Of a stretch of DNA of 64,000 nucleotides, positions 54,764-62,961 are shown piece after piece. A program made the position numbers and the translations under genes. The stretch comes from Rhodococcus spongiicola. GTDB lineage: Bacteria > Actinomycetota > Actinomycetes > Mycobacteriales > Mycobacteriaceae. The notes below the pieces were generated by a model. That model had not been told where the DNA came from and made no database searches. It worked only from the letters and a program-made list of their open reading frames with translations. Numbering within the stretch: position 1 is the first letter of the stretch; each line of letters starts with the position of its first letter. The stretch lies in contig NZ_RKLN01000005.1 in NCBI RefSeq assembly GCF_004011835.1, positions 310,001-374,000 of the forward strand, in the 5' to 3' direction.

Positions 54764-55360
54764 CTACTTCTTCTTGCCGCCGGCCAGACCCCGCCAGGCG
54801 AGCTTGTCGAGCAGTTCGACAGCGGCATCGACGTCGATCTCGCCACCGGCCACCCGGTCTGCGACGGCCTCCCCCGCCCCGACCAGCGCCACCGCCATGA
54901 TCGAGAAGTCGGTGCCCGGTTCGGGGTCCTTCGTGCTCGACTCGAGCAGCTTTTCCGTCAGTTCGATCAACCGGTCGCGGCTGTTGCCGACCTGAGAAGC
55001 GAACGCCTGCTGGCCGATCGCCTGCCGGTAGAGCACCATCCACGAACTCCGGTGCTGGTCGACGAACCCGAGGAAGCCGGTGAGTGCGGCGCGCAGCTGC
55101 TCGCGCGGGGGCAGGTCGGGATCACCCGCAGGGGAAATGGCCTCGACGAAACGTAGGCCCTCCCGGTGGATGCACGACGCGAACAACTCCTCCTTGGACC
55201 CGTAGTAGAGGTACAGCATCGGCTTGGAGATGCTCGCCTTCGCCGCGATCGAATCCATCGAGGCGTCGTGAAACCCGTTGTCGGAGAACACCTCGACGGC
55301 GGCGTCGAGCATCTGCTGCTCACGCACCGCCCTGGGCAGGCGCTTGGTGCCACCAGCCAT
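54764..55360 (-). CDS. TetR-family regulator, likely repressor of the beta-oxidation regulon
   Basis: A 198-residue TetR protein. The helix-turn-helix is at about 12-58 (AVREQQMLDAAVEVFSDNGFHDASMDSIAAKASISKPMLYLYYGSKEELF) and a ligand-binding helical domain follows; the tail is basic (GGKKK). GGAGGA directly before the ATG at 55360 fixes the start. It corresponds to Rv0238 of M. tuberculosis by context. A near-copy of the fadE5/etfD operator lies in its own promoter (55393-55406), suggesting autoregulation. The inducer would be an acyl-CoA, which is inference. Confidence 0.85.
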   Translation of the reverse strand: MAGGTKRLPRAVREQQMLDAAVEVFSDNGFHDASMDSIAAKASISKPMLYLYYGSKEELFASCIHREGLRFVEAISPAGDPDLPPREQLRAALTGFLGFVDQHRSSWMVLYRQAIGQQAFASQVGNSRDRLIELTEKLLESSTKDPEPGTDFSIMAVALVGAGEAVADRVAGGEIDVDAAVELLDKLAWRGLAGGKKK

Positions 55361-55392
55361 AGTTCCTCCAACCAAGGGTAAGGATGGCTATC

Positions 55393-55406
55393 TTACTCGA
55401 TAGTCA
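55393..55406. promoter_or_regulatory. TetR autoregulation site (one mismatch to TTACY-N4-RGTAR)
   Basis: TTACT-CGAT-AGTCA deviates from the consensus at one base. It overlaps CTATC-TTACTC-GATAG (55388-55403), a second 5-base inverted repeat, and GTAAG/CTTAC (55378-55382, 55392-55396). It lies 33 bases before the tetR start. Confidence 0.55.
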
Positions 55407-55439
55407 GAAGATCTGCGGTCGACCGAGGTGATCCGACCC

Positions 55440-56618
55440 TCAACACGTCACGGCCCCCTTCTCACGCGCCACCGTCAGCACCGATGAATCGACCTGCGAC
55501 GACGGCAGACGGCCCGAAGCGACTGCCTCCTCGAGGTGGTCCAGAACCTGTGGGACCTCGTCGGTGCTGAGCCACAGCGCAACCGTCACCCCCGACGACA
55601 GCGCCTGCTCGACGGCCTGGGCGATGTCGAAGCGGTCCGTGATCGCCCGCATCCCGCTGAGGTCGTCGGTGAAGATCGGCCCGGTGAACGGCGGCGCGTC
55701 GTATCCGGTGCCGTCCCTGAGCAGCGAGACCGCCTCCGGGCTCAAGCTCGCCGGCAGATCGCCCGTTGTCAGGCCGGGGACGTTCAGGTGCCCCAGCATC
55801 ACCCCGACGTCGGTGTTGACCAACGCCCGGTACGGGACCAGGTCGGACGTCTGCAGTTGGTCCAGGGGAGGTGTCGTCACCGCACCGGTGTGCGAATCGC
55901 CCGACGCCGAACCGTGGCCCGGGAAGTGCTTGAGCACCGGCAGGATTCCGGCCTCACGCATCCCTCGCGCGTAGGCCTCCGCGTAGGTTGTCACGACCTG
56001 CGGGTTGTCGGAGAAGGACCGGTCGCCGATGACCGCGTTGTCGGGCTGGCTGCTCACGTCGACGTCGGGCGCGAAGTTCACGGTGATTCCGATCCGCCGC
56101 AACTCGCGGCCCCGGTCGAGCGCCATCTCGTACGCCTGCTCGGGTGTCATCGTTCGCGCGACCTCGCGGGCCGACGGGTCCGCGCCGAAGAGTTGGCCGA
56201 CGCGCGAGACCCGTCCGCCCTCCTCGTCGATGGACACCATGAGTGGCACGGCACTCGCGTCCGCGACCTGAGCGATCTCCCCGTTCCCGAGCATCGCCTC
56301 GTCGGTCCAGCTGCCGATGAAGATGCCGCCGATCTGTTCGGACCGGACGACGTCGAGCGCGTCCGCGGTTCCCGTGACCCCGACCATCAGAAGCTGCGCG
56401 AGCTTCTGCCGCTCGGTGAGCGACGAGAGGAACGCCGGTCCGCACACCGCCGACCCGAACGGCGATGCCGCCATCGGTGCGTTCGTGGCCTCGGTTGTTG
56501 TCTGCGTCGTCGTGGGCGAGGTCGATTGGGCAGCCGTCGTCTCGGTCCCGGTCCCCGACGCGCACCCGACGGCCAGTCCGGCACACAGTGCGACGGCGAA
56601 CGCATGTCGAATTCGCAT
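55440..56618 (-). CDS. lpqI: lipoprotein beta-N-acetylglucosaminidase LpqI (GH3)
   Basis: A 392-residue GH3 lipoprotein with lipobox LAVG-C at C19 and a Thr-rich linker (TTAAQSTSPTTTQTTTEATN). The GH3/NagZ signature KHFPGHGSASGDSH carries the catalytic His/Asp dyad. In mycobacteria LpqI removes GlcNAc from peptidoglycan fragments and contributes to recycling. No NagZ-like second domain is present, consistent with the family. Divergent from the universal stress gene. Confidence 0.92.
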   Translation of the reverse strand: MRIRHAFAVALCAGLAVGCASGTGTETTAAQSTSPTTTQTTTEATNAPMAASPFGSAVCGPAFLSSLTERQKLAQLLMVGVTGTADALDVVRSEQIGGIFIGSWTDEAMLGNGEIAQVADASAVPLMVSIDEEGGRVSRVGQLFGADPSAREVARTMTPEQAYEMALDRGRELRRIGITVNFAPDVDVSSQPDNAVIGDRSFSDNPQVVTTYAEAYARGMREAGILPVLKHFPGHGSASGDSHTGAVTTPPLDQLQTSDLVPYRALVNTDVGVMLGHLNVPGLTTGDLPASLSPEAVSLLRDGTGYDAPPFTGPIFTDDLSGMRAITDRFDIAQAVEQALSSGVTVALWLSTDEVPQVLDHLEEAVASGRLPSSQVDSSVLTVAREKGAVTC

Positions 56619-56748
56619 GGACCCGACGGTAGCCGAGATCGATCCGAGCCATTTCCGAACCGAGCGGGGCTGGTAACGGCAAGGTAATCTCGAAGACGGA
56701 ACGCCGAAGTCCGCCGAAGCGCGTCGTCCCGGATTTCAGGAGGTCACA

Positions 56749-57216
56749 GTGCCGGCAGATCTCATGCTCATCGCCTATGACGGCTCCGAGAACTCCAAGC
56801 GGGCCATCGAGTACGCCGGCCGATTCCTCGCCGCGAAACGTGCCGTGGTCGTCACCGCGTGGGAGCCGATGGTGCGGCAGGCCGCCCGCATGTCCGGGCT
56901 CTCCGGGGTGATGCAGCCCGAATGGGTTCCCGACGAGACGTCCGAGGACATCGCACTCACCGACGCGAAGTCCACCAACGAGGAAGGTGTGGATCTCGCC
57001 CTCCTCGCGGGCCTCAACGCCGAGGGCCACTGCCGCGAGTCCACGACGGCGATCTGGGCGACGATCGTCGAGTGCGCGAACGAGCTCGACGCGGACATCA
57101 TCGTCACCGGGACCCGCGGTACCACCGGGCTGCGGTCACTGCTGCAGAGCAGCGTCGCCGACCACGTACTCCGGCACAGCCATCGTCCGGTGCTGATCGT
57201 CCCTCCGGGCCATTAG
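56749..57216 (+). CDS. universal stress protein (UspA)
   Basis: A 155-residue single-domain Usp. The ATP motif G-x2-G-x9-G-S/T is visible near the end as GTRGTTGLRSLLQSSVADHVLRH. The GTG start has a perfect AGGAGG 5 bases upstream. Monomeric Usps bind ATP and act in stress and dormancy responses. It is the first gene of a rightward block (usp, isochorismate synthase, DUF2613, aftD). Confidence 0.9.
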   Translation: MPADLMLIAYDGSENSKRAIEYAGRFLAAKRAVVVTAWEPMVRQAARMSGLSGVMQPEWVPDETSEDIALTDAKSTNEEGVDLALLAGLNAEGHCRESTTAIWATIVECANELDADIIVTGTRGTTGLRSLLQSSVADHVLRHSHRPVLIVPPGH

Positions 57217-57270
57217 CGGCTCGCACCTCGCGGCCACCGGTCCGGGCGCGCCGACTATCGTCGAAGCACC

Positions 57271-58443
57271 ATGGACGGCTTCCTCCTCTCGCGCCCCACG
57301 CGCACACTTCGCACCGCCGGGGCGCGAGATCGATTCGACGACGCGAACGCCGCGGCCGACGCGCTCGCGGCCGGACGGGCCGACCTGATCGTGGGTGCAC
57401 TGCCGTTCGATCCGAACGCGCCGGCCGCGCTCACCGCACCCGAGACGATGTCCTGGACGCCCGGACCGTGGCGGCCGCAGGCCGTCGCGGCATTGCCGAC
57501 CGTCCGGGTCGCCAACGAAATCCCCAGTGCCACAGAACATGTCGCACGGATACATGGTCTCGTCGAGCGGTTGCGTCGCGGGGACCTCGAGAAGGTCGTC
57601 GCCGCGCGGGCCGTGCAACTCGTCGCCGACGCCCCGATCTCTCCCGAGGCGCTGGCGGCGCGCTTGATCGCCCGGCACGAGACCGCCAACGGGTACGCGG
57701 TCGATCTCACACCCGCCGGCGACGGGTATGTCGGACACACCCTCGTCGGTGCCAGCCCCGAGATCCTGCTCAGTCGGCGCGGCACCACCGTCACGTGTCA
57801 TCCGCTGGCCGGATCGGCTCCCCGCCGCGACGATCCCGCCACCGACCGAGCCGAGGGTGAGGCACTTCTCACCTCATCGAAGAACCTCACCGAACACGCC
57901 TACGTCGTCGACTGGATCCGGGACGTGCTCGCGCCGCTGTGCACCGAGTTGGACGTCCCGTCGTCGCCGCAGCTGACCGGGACCCGGGAAGTGTGGCACC
58001 TGGACAGCCCCATCCGCGGGGAACTGCGTGACCCGTCCCTGCATTCGCTCGCCCTCGCCGGCCGACTCCATCCGACGCCGGCGGTGTGCGGGACCCCGAC
58101 GGACCGCGCACTCGAGACCATCCACGAGATCGAGGGCGATCGTCGCTTCTACGGCGGCGCCGTCGGATGGTGCGACGCGGCCGGCGACGGCGACTGGGTG
58201 GTCGCGATCCGTTGCGCCGAGATCGACGCCGACGGCACCACCGCGCTGGCATGGGCCGGGGGCGGAATCGTCGCGGGATCCGATCCCGACGCCGAACTCG
58301 ACGAGACGACCACCAAACTCGGGACTCTGCTCGGGACGCTCGGTGTGGACGTTCGCACCCGCGGCGCGGGCGGGTGGTACCTTGACCCGGATGTGACGAA
58401 TGCACGAGTGGCCGGCGCCCGGCCACCGTGCCCGATGCCTTGA
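57271..58443 (+). CDS. isochorismate synthase
   Basis: A 390-residue chorismate-binding enzyme (MenF/EntC/DhbC type) that makes isochorismate for menaquinone or salicylate-type siderophores. The C-terminal domain shows LEKVVAARAVQL, the substrate motif PLAGSAPRRDD, ATDRAEGEALLTSSKNLTEHAYVVD, HLDSPIRGEL, HPTPAVCGTP and ERRFYGG-equivalent DRRFYGGAVGW. No men or siderophore gene is adjacent, so the pathway is open. It ends 17 bases before the DUF2613 gene. Confidence 0.9.
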   Translation: MDGFLLSRPTRTLRTAGARDRFDDANAAADALAAGRADLIVGALPFDPNAPAALTAPETMSWTPGPWRPQAVAALPTVRVANEIPSATEHVARIHGLVERLRRGDLEKVVAARAVQLVADAPISPEALAARLIARHETANGYAVDLTPAGDGYVGHTLVGASPEILLSRRGTTVTCHPLAGSAPRRDDPATDRAEGEALLTSSKNLTEHAYVVDWIRDVLAPLCTELDVPSSPQLTGTREVWHLDSPIRGELRDPSLHSLALAGRLHPTPAVCGTPTDRALETIHEIEGDRRFYGGAVGWCDAAGDGDWVVAIRCAEIDADGTTALAWAGGGIVAGSDPDAELDETTTKLGTLLGTLGVDVRTRGAGGWYLDPDVTNARVAGARPPCPMP

Positions 58444-58460
58444 ACCATGGGAGATCCGAG

Positions 58461-58634
58461 ATGGCGAAGTTCCTTGTCCCCGGCATTGCCGCCGCAGCGA
58501 TCGGTGCACTCGTCGGCGCCGGCGCCGTGCTCGGAGGCACCGCGGCCATGGAGGAGAACACCCTTCCGAACATCGACCGCTCCGAGAACGCCAGCTCCTC
58601 CCTCCTGAACCAGGTTGAGTACGGCAGCCGCTGA
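58461..58634 (+). CDS. DUF2613 small membrane protein (Rv0236A-like)
   Basis: A 57-residue protein: a membrane helix (about 5-31, FLVPGIAAAAIGALVGAGAVLGG) and a short polar tail (ENTLPNIDRSENASSSLLNQVEYGSR). This is DUF2613, found directly before aftD in mycobacteria (Rv0236A). GGGAG precedes the ATG. Its end overlaps the aftD start by about 20 bases. It may be an accessory subunit of AftD; unproven. Confidence 0.85.
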   Translation: MAKFLVPGIAAAAIGALVGAGAVLGGTAAMEENTLPNIDRSENASSSLLNQVEYGSR

Positions 58635-61600
58635 GCCCGCTCGAATCGCGCGTTCCCGCACTTCCCCCTCGGCCGGTGGCCCCACCGGCGGGGGCACTTC
58701 CGTCGAACCTTCGATCGAACCACTGACCCGGCGCTGGCTGATCGGCGCCGGGTTCATTGCGCTGGTCCTGTGCCTGCTCCAATCGCCGGGCCGGATCGTC
58801 GCCGACACGAAGTACGACCTCACCGAGAACCCGATCGGGTTCCTCTCGCGCGCCGCGCACCAATGGAGCAGTGTCGCGCCGCTCGGCCAGGTCCAGAACC
58901 AGGCCTACGGCTACTTCTTCCCGCACGGCGCTTTCTTCGCGCTGGGTGAGCTGCTGCGCGTTCCACCGTGGATCACGCAGCGCGTGTGGTGGGCACTGCT
59001 GATCGTCGCCGGTTTCTGGGGCGTCATCCGCGTCGCCGAGGCCCTCGGCATCGGCAGCCGCGGCTCCCGCATCGTCGCGGCCGTCGCGTTCGCGCTGTCG
59101 CCGCGAGTGCTCACCACGATCGGCTCGATCTCGTCGGAGTCGCTGCCGATGATGCTGGCCCCGTGGGTGCTGCTGCCGGTGATCCTGGCCACCTCGCCCA
59201 CCTGGCGAGGGGGCCGCAGCCTCGGGCGTCTCGCGGCGCAGTCGGCGCTCGCCGTCGCACTCATGGGCGCCGTCAACGCGGTCGCCACCGCGGCGGCGTG
59301 CCTCGTCGCGGGCCTGTGGTGGATCGCGCACCGCCCCAATCGGCGCTGGTGGGTGTTCACCGCGTGGTGGATCCCCTGCCTGCTGCTGGCGACCGTGTGG
59401 TGGATCGTCCCGCTGCTGCTGCTCGGCCGGGTGAGCCCGCCATTCCTCGACTACATCGAATCGTCCGGCGTCACGACACAGTGGACGTCCCTGACCGAGG
59501 TTCTGCGCGGCACGGACAGCTGGACGCCGTTCGTCTCGCCCGAGCGGGTGGCGGGCACGGTCCTCGTCACCCAGCCCGTCGCCGTCGTCGCCACCGGCCT
59601 GATCGCAGCCGCCGGGCTGGCCGGGCTGTGCATGCGGAGGATGCCCGCCAAGGGCCGACTGACGCTGATTCTGTTCGTCGGCATCGCCGGACTCGCCGCC
59701 GGCTACGTCGGCGACCTCGGGTCCCCGATCGCCGAACAGGTCCGGGCGTTCCTCGACGGCACCGGCGCCCCGCTGCGCAACGTGCACAAGCTCGAGCCGC
59801 TCGTCAGGCTGCCGCTCGTCCTCGGCCTCGCGCACCTGCTCACGCGGGTGCCGCTGCCGGGATCGGTGCCGCTGAAACGGTGGCGGACTGCGTTCGCGCA
59901 CCCCGAGCGCGAACCGATGGTCGCGGTCACCGCGCTGCTGCTCGTCGCGCTCACCCTCACGACGTCGCTCGCGTGGTCCGGCCGGCTCGCCCCCCGCGGC
60001 ACGTACGAGGCGGTGCCGTCTTACTGGCACGACGCGGCGCAGTGGCTCGCCGACAACGCCTCCGGCTCCGGATCCGACGCGCACGACGAACGCGCACTCG
60101 TCGTGCCGGGCGCCCCGTTCGGCGCCCAGATCTGGGGCCTGACCCGCGACGAACCGCTGCAGGCGCTGGCGTCGACCCCATGGGCGGCGCGAGACGCCGT
60201 CCCGCTCGTGCCCCCCGGCGCGATCCGGGCGCTCGACTCCGTGCAGCGGCTGATCTCCGACGGCCGCCCGTCCGCCGGGCTCGCCGACACCCTCCTCGGG
60301 CAGGGGATCCGCTACGTCGTCGTCCGCAACGACCTGGACCCGCAAACGTCCCGGTCGGCGCGCCCGATCCTGGTGCACCAAGCGGTCGAGGGATCGCCCG
60401 GACTGGACAAGGTCGCCCAGTTCGGCGAGGACATCGCGCCCAGCAGCGCCGAGAATGGGGTGGACGAAGAGAACGTGGTGGTGGACGGTGACCTGCGGCC
60501 CGCCTACCCGGCGGTCGAGATCTACCGGGTCACCTCGCCGAGCGGCCCGACACCGCCCGCCGGGCCGTACACGGTGGACCTGGACGCGGTCCCCGTCGTG
60601 CAGGGCGGACCCGAATCGCTGCTGCGGCTCGCCGAGAACGGCACCATGACCGGCCCGGTGCTGCTCGCCAGCGACGCGCAGCGGGCCGGGCGGGACGTCG
60701 GAGAAGTCACCATCACCGACACCCCCACCGCCCGCGAGACCGACTTCGGCCAGGTCGACAACCACAGCTCCGGGCTGCGCGCCCCCGACGACCCGCGCCG
60801 CACGCACAACGCGGTCCCCGACTATCCGGTCCCGGGCGCACCGCTGGTGCAGGGCGAATGGTCGGGCGCGAAGATCACCGTGTCGAGTTCGGCCGCCGAC
60901 GCCACCCAGCTCGGCGGCACCGCGCCGGGCAGCGGACCGGCCGCGACCGTCGACGGCGACCCGGCCACCGCATGGCTGAGCAACGGCCTCGAGACCGCGC
61001 GCGGCCAGTGGCTGCGTGTGGACCTGGACACCCCGATCACCCGCGGCATGCTGCACCTGACGACCAGCCCGGCCGCGTTCGGACCACCGGTGAAGTGGAT
61101 CCGTGTCGAAACCCCCAACGCCTCCACGTCGATCAGGATCGACAGGCCAGGGGAGCCGGTGTCGGTGTCGCTGCCGCCGGGCACGACGCCGTGGCTGCGG
61201 ATCCTCGCCACCTATACCGAGGACGGGTCCCCCGGATTCCAGTTCGGGATCAGCGAGCTGTCGATCGACGACTACTCGTCCGGCGACCCCGTCCCCGTTC
61301 CGATCGTTCACCGAACGGTGCTGCCCGCGACCCCGGAGAGCGCGCAGATCCGTGGCTGGGACCTCGGCCAGGAACTGCCCGGACGCTCAGGCTGTGCCGA
61401 CGGCCCGGACCGCGTCCACTGCAGCCCGGCACTGGCCCTGCCGCCCGAGGAGCCGGGCACGTTCAGCCGGACGTTGTCGGTGCCCGACGCGACCGCAGTC
61501 ACCCCGGAGCTGACGTTGCGGCCGCGGGCAGGGGGCCCGCTCGACGAGATCGTCGCCGACCCCTCGATGGTGTCCGCGCGCGGCCCCGCCGACGGTGTCG

Positions 61601-62961
61601 AAATGCGCGGCTCCGCGAGCGCGGCCGTCGACGGCAACCCCGCGACGTCATGGACGGCGCCCGCGGACAGCGCGCAGGGCAAGGGCGGACTGACGACGCT
61701 GACGATCACGCTCCCCCAGCCGACTGTCGTATCCGGGCTGCAGCTGACCGAGAGTGCCGGCGAACTGCCGGCCGCGCCGTCGCGGGTAGCGGTCAACCTC
61801 GGTAACGGCCCGCAGACCCGCGACCTCGACGGCCCCGAGGGGCCCGGCACCACCCACACCATCGAACTCGAACCGCACCTCACCGACACGATCGAACTCA
61901 CGTTGGTGAAGTGGCACGGCGTGCTCGATCGCACCGGCCTCGGGTTCCTGCAGGCACAGCCACCGGGCCTGTCCGAAGTGGTCGCGCTCGGCGAGGACGG
62001 GCGACCGGTGCCGGGCACCGCGACCGAACCGCCGGAGCGCACCGTCACGGTCGGCTGCGACGCCGGCCCCACCATGTCGGTCGGCGGGGTGATGATGCGG
62101 ATGTCGGTTACCGCGACCGTGCAGCAGCTGGCGACCGGACAGCCGGTCACCGCGACCCCGTGCACGCCCGGCCCGGTTCCGCTGCCGCAGGGCCGCCAGG
62201 ACGTCGTCGTCGCGCCCGGTCCGGCGTTCACCGTCGACAGCCTGCAACTGAACGCGGCGCCGGCGCCGCCGACCCCGTCCGTCACCGCACCGCCGGTCGG
62301 AAGCTGGACCGAGAACCTGCGGGAACTCGACGTCGACGCGTCCAGCACCGACCAACTACTCGTTGTGCCCGAGAGCACCAACGTGGGCTGGGTGGCGACC
62401 GGACCCGACGGCACGCAGCTCGAGCCGATCGTCGTCGACGGGTGGCAGCAGGGCTGGATCGTGCCCGCCGGGACGGACGGCACCGTGACCCTGACCTTCC
62501 CGACCGACCGCTGGTACCGCGCCGGGATCGCCTTCGGTTTGCTGCTGCTGATCCCGCTCGCGCTGCTGGCGCTGGTTCCGCGTCGACGCGCAACGGAACC
62601 CGGGCCACCGCCACGACCGTGGCGCAGCACCTGGGCCGCAGCGGTCGGGGTGGTGGCGGTTGCTGCCGTCGTCGCGGGCCTCGTGGGCGCCGTCACCGCT
62701 CTCCTCGTCGCCGGCTGCGCGCTGGGGCTGTCGCGGTGGAGGGGCGCGGTATTCGCCGTCCGGGTGATGGCCGCCACCGCGGGCCTTTCAATGGTGACCG
62801 CGTCGGTGCTGCTGTCGACCGGCCCGTGGCGGGCCCCCGACGGCTACGTCGGGCATTCGTTCCTGATTCAGCTGTTGGCGCTGATCGGCGTCGTCTGCGT
62901 CGGGGTGGCTGCACTGCCGCTGTCACGTTCTCCGATCTGGCGCCGCCGCTCCCAGCGGTGA
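58615..62961 (+). CDS. aftD: arabinofuranosyltransferase AftD
   Basis: A 1448-residue GT-C-type enzyme that adds arabinofuranose from decaprenyl-phosphoryl-arabinose to arabinan of the cell wall. The N-terminal half (about 40-460) has about eleven membrane helices, a catalytic loop with LTENPIGFL and WSSVAPLGQVQNQAYGYFFPHGAFF, and the long extracytoplasmic C-terminal part contains carbohydrate-binding beta domains (GDPATAWLSNGL, GNPATSWTAPA) and C-terminal helices (about 1300-1435). The probable start is a TTG inside the DUF2613 gene. The 3' end overlaps the convergent acyltransferase gene by 94 bases. Confidence 0.93.
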   Translation: MSTAAAEPARIARSRTSPSAGGPTGGGTSVEPSIEPLTRRWLIGAGFIALVLCLLQSPGRIVADTKYDLTENPIGFLSRAAHQWSSVAPLGQVQNQAYGYFFPHGAFFALGELLRVPPWITQRVWWALLIVAGFWGVIRVAEALGIGSRGSRIVAAVAFALSPRVLTTIGSISSESLPMMLAPWVLLPVILATSPTWRGGRSLGRLAAQSALAVALMGAVNAVATAAACLVAGLWWIAHRPNRRWWVFTAWWIPCLLLATVWWIVPLLLLGRVSPPFLDYIESSGVTTQWTSLTEVLRGTDSWTPFVSPERVAGTVLVTQPVAVVATGLIAAAGLAGLCMRRMPAKGRLTLILFVGIAGLAAGYVGDLGSPIAEQVRAFLDGTGAPLRNVHKLEPLVRLPLVLGLAHLLTRVPLPGSVPLKRWRTAFAHPEREPMVAVTALLLVALTLTTSLAWSGRLAPRGTYEAVPSYWHDAAQWLADNASGSGSDAHDERALVVPGAPFGAQIWGLTRDEPLQALASTPWAARDAVPLVPPGAIRALDSVQRLISDGRPSAGLADTLLGQGIRYVVVRNDLDPQTSRSARPILVHQAVEGSPGLDKVAQFGEDIAPSSAENGVDEENVVVDGDLRPAYPAVEIYRVTSPSGPTPPAGPYTVDLDAVPVVQGGPESLLRLAENGTMTGPVLLASDAQRAGRDVGEVTITDTPTARETDFGQVDNHSSGLRAPDDPRRTHNAVPDYPVPGAPLVQGEWSGAKITVSSSAADATQLGGTAPGSGPAATVDGDPATAWLSNGLETARGQWLRVDLDTPITRGMLHLTTSPAAFGPPVKWIRVETPNASTSIRIDRPGEPVSVSLPPGTTPWLRILATYTEDGSPGFQFGISELSIDDYSSGDPVPVPIVHRTVLPATPESAQIRGWDLGQELPGRSGCADGPDRVHCSPALALPPEEPGTFSRTLSVPDATAVTPELTLRPRAGGPLDEIVADPSMVSARGPADGVEMRGSASAAVDGNPATSWTAPADSAQGKGGLTTLTITLPQPTVVSGLQLTESAGELPAAPSRVAVNLGNGPQTRDLDGPEGPGTTHTIELEPHLTDTIELTLVKWHGVLDRTGLGFLQAQPPGLSEVVALGEDGRPVPGTATEPPERTVTVGCDAGPTMSVGGVMMRMSVTATVQQLATGQPVTATPCTPGPVPLPQGRQDVVVAPGPAFTVDSLQLNAAPAPPTPSVTAPPVGSWTENLRELDVDASSTDQLLVVPESTNVGWVATGPDGTQLEPIVVDGWQQGWIVPAGTDGTVTLTFPTDRWYRAGIAFGLLLLIPLALLALVPRRRATEPGPPPRPWRSTWAAAVGVVAVAAVVAGLVGAVTALLVAGCALGLSRWRGAVFAVRVMAATAGLSMVTASVLLSTGPWRAPDGYVGHSFLIQLLALIGVVCVGVAALPLSRSPIWRRRSQR

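Noticed and set aside
56665-56690. GGTAAC/GGTAAT words before the universal stress gene as another TetR-regulon operator
   Set aside because: They are direct repeats of TTACC on the other strand, not the TTACY-N4-RGTAR palindrome.
57874-61311. A 1145-codon open frame antisense to aftD and its neighbours
   Set aside because: Crosses three real genes on the other strand and has the Arg/Gly-rich composition of GC-driven shadow frames.
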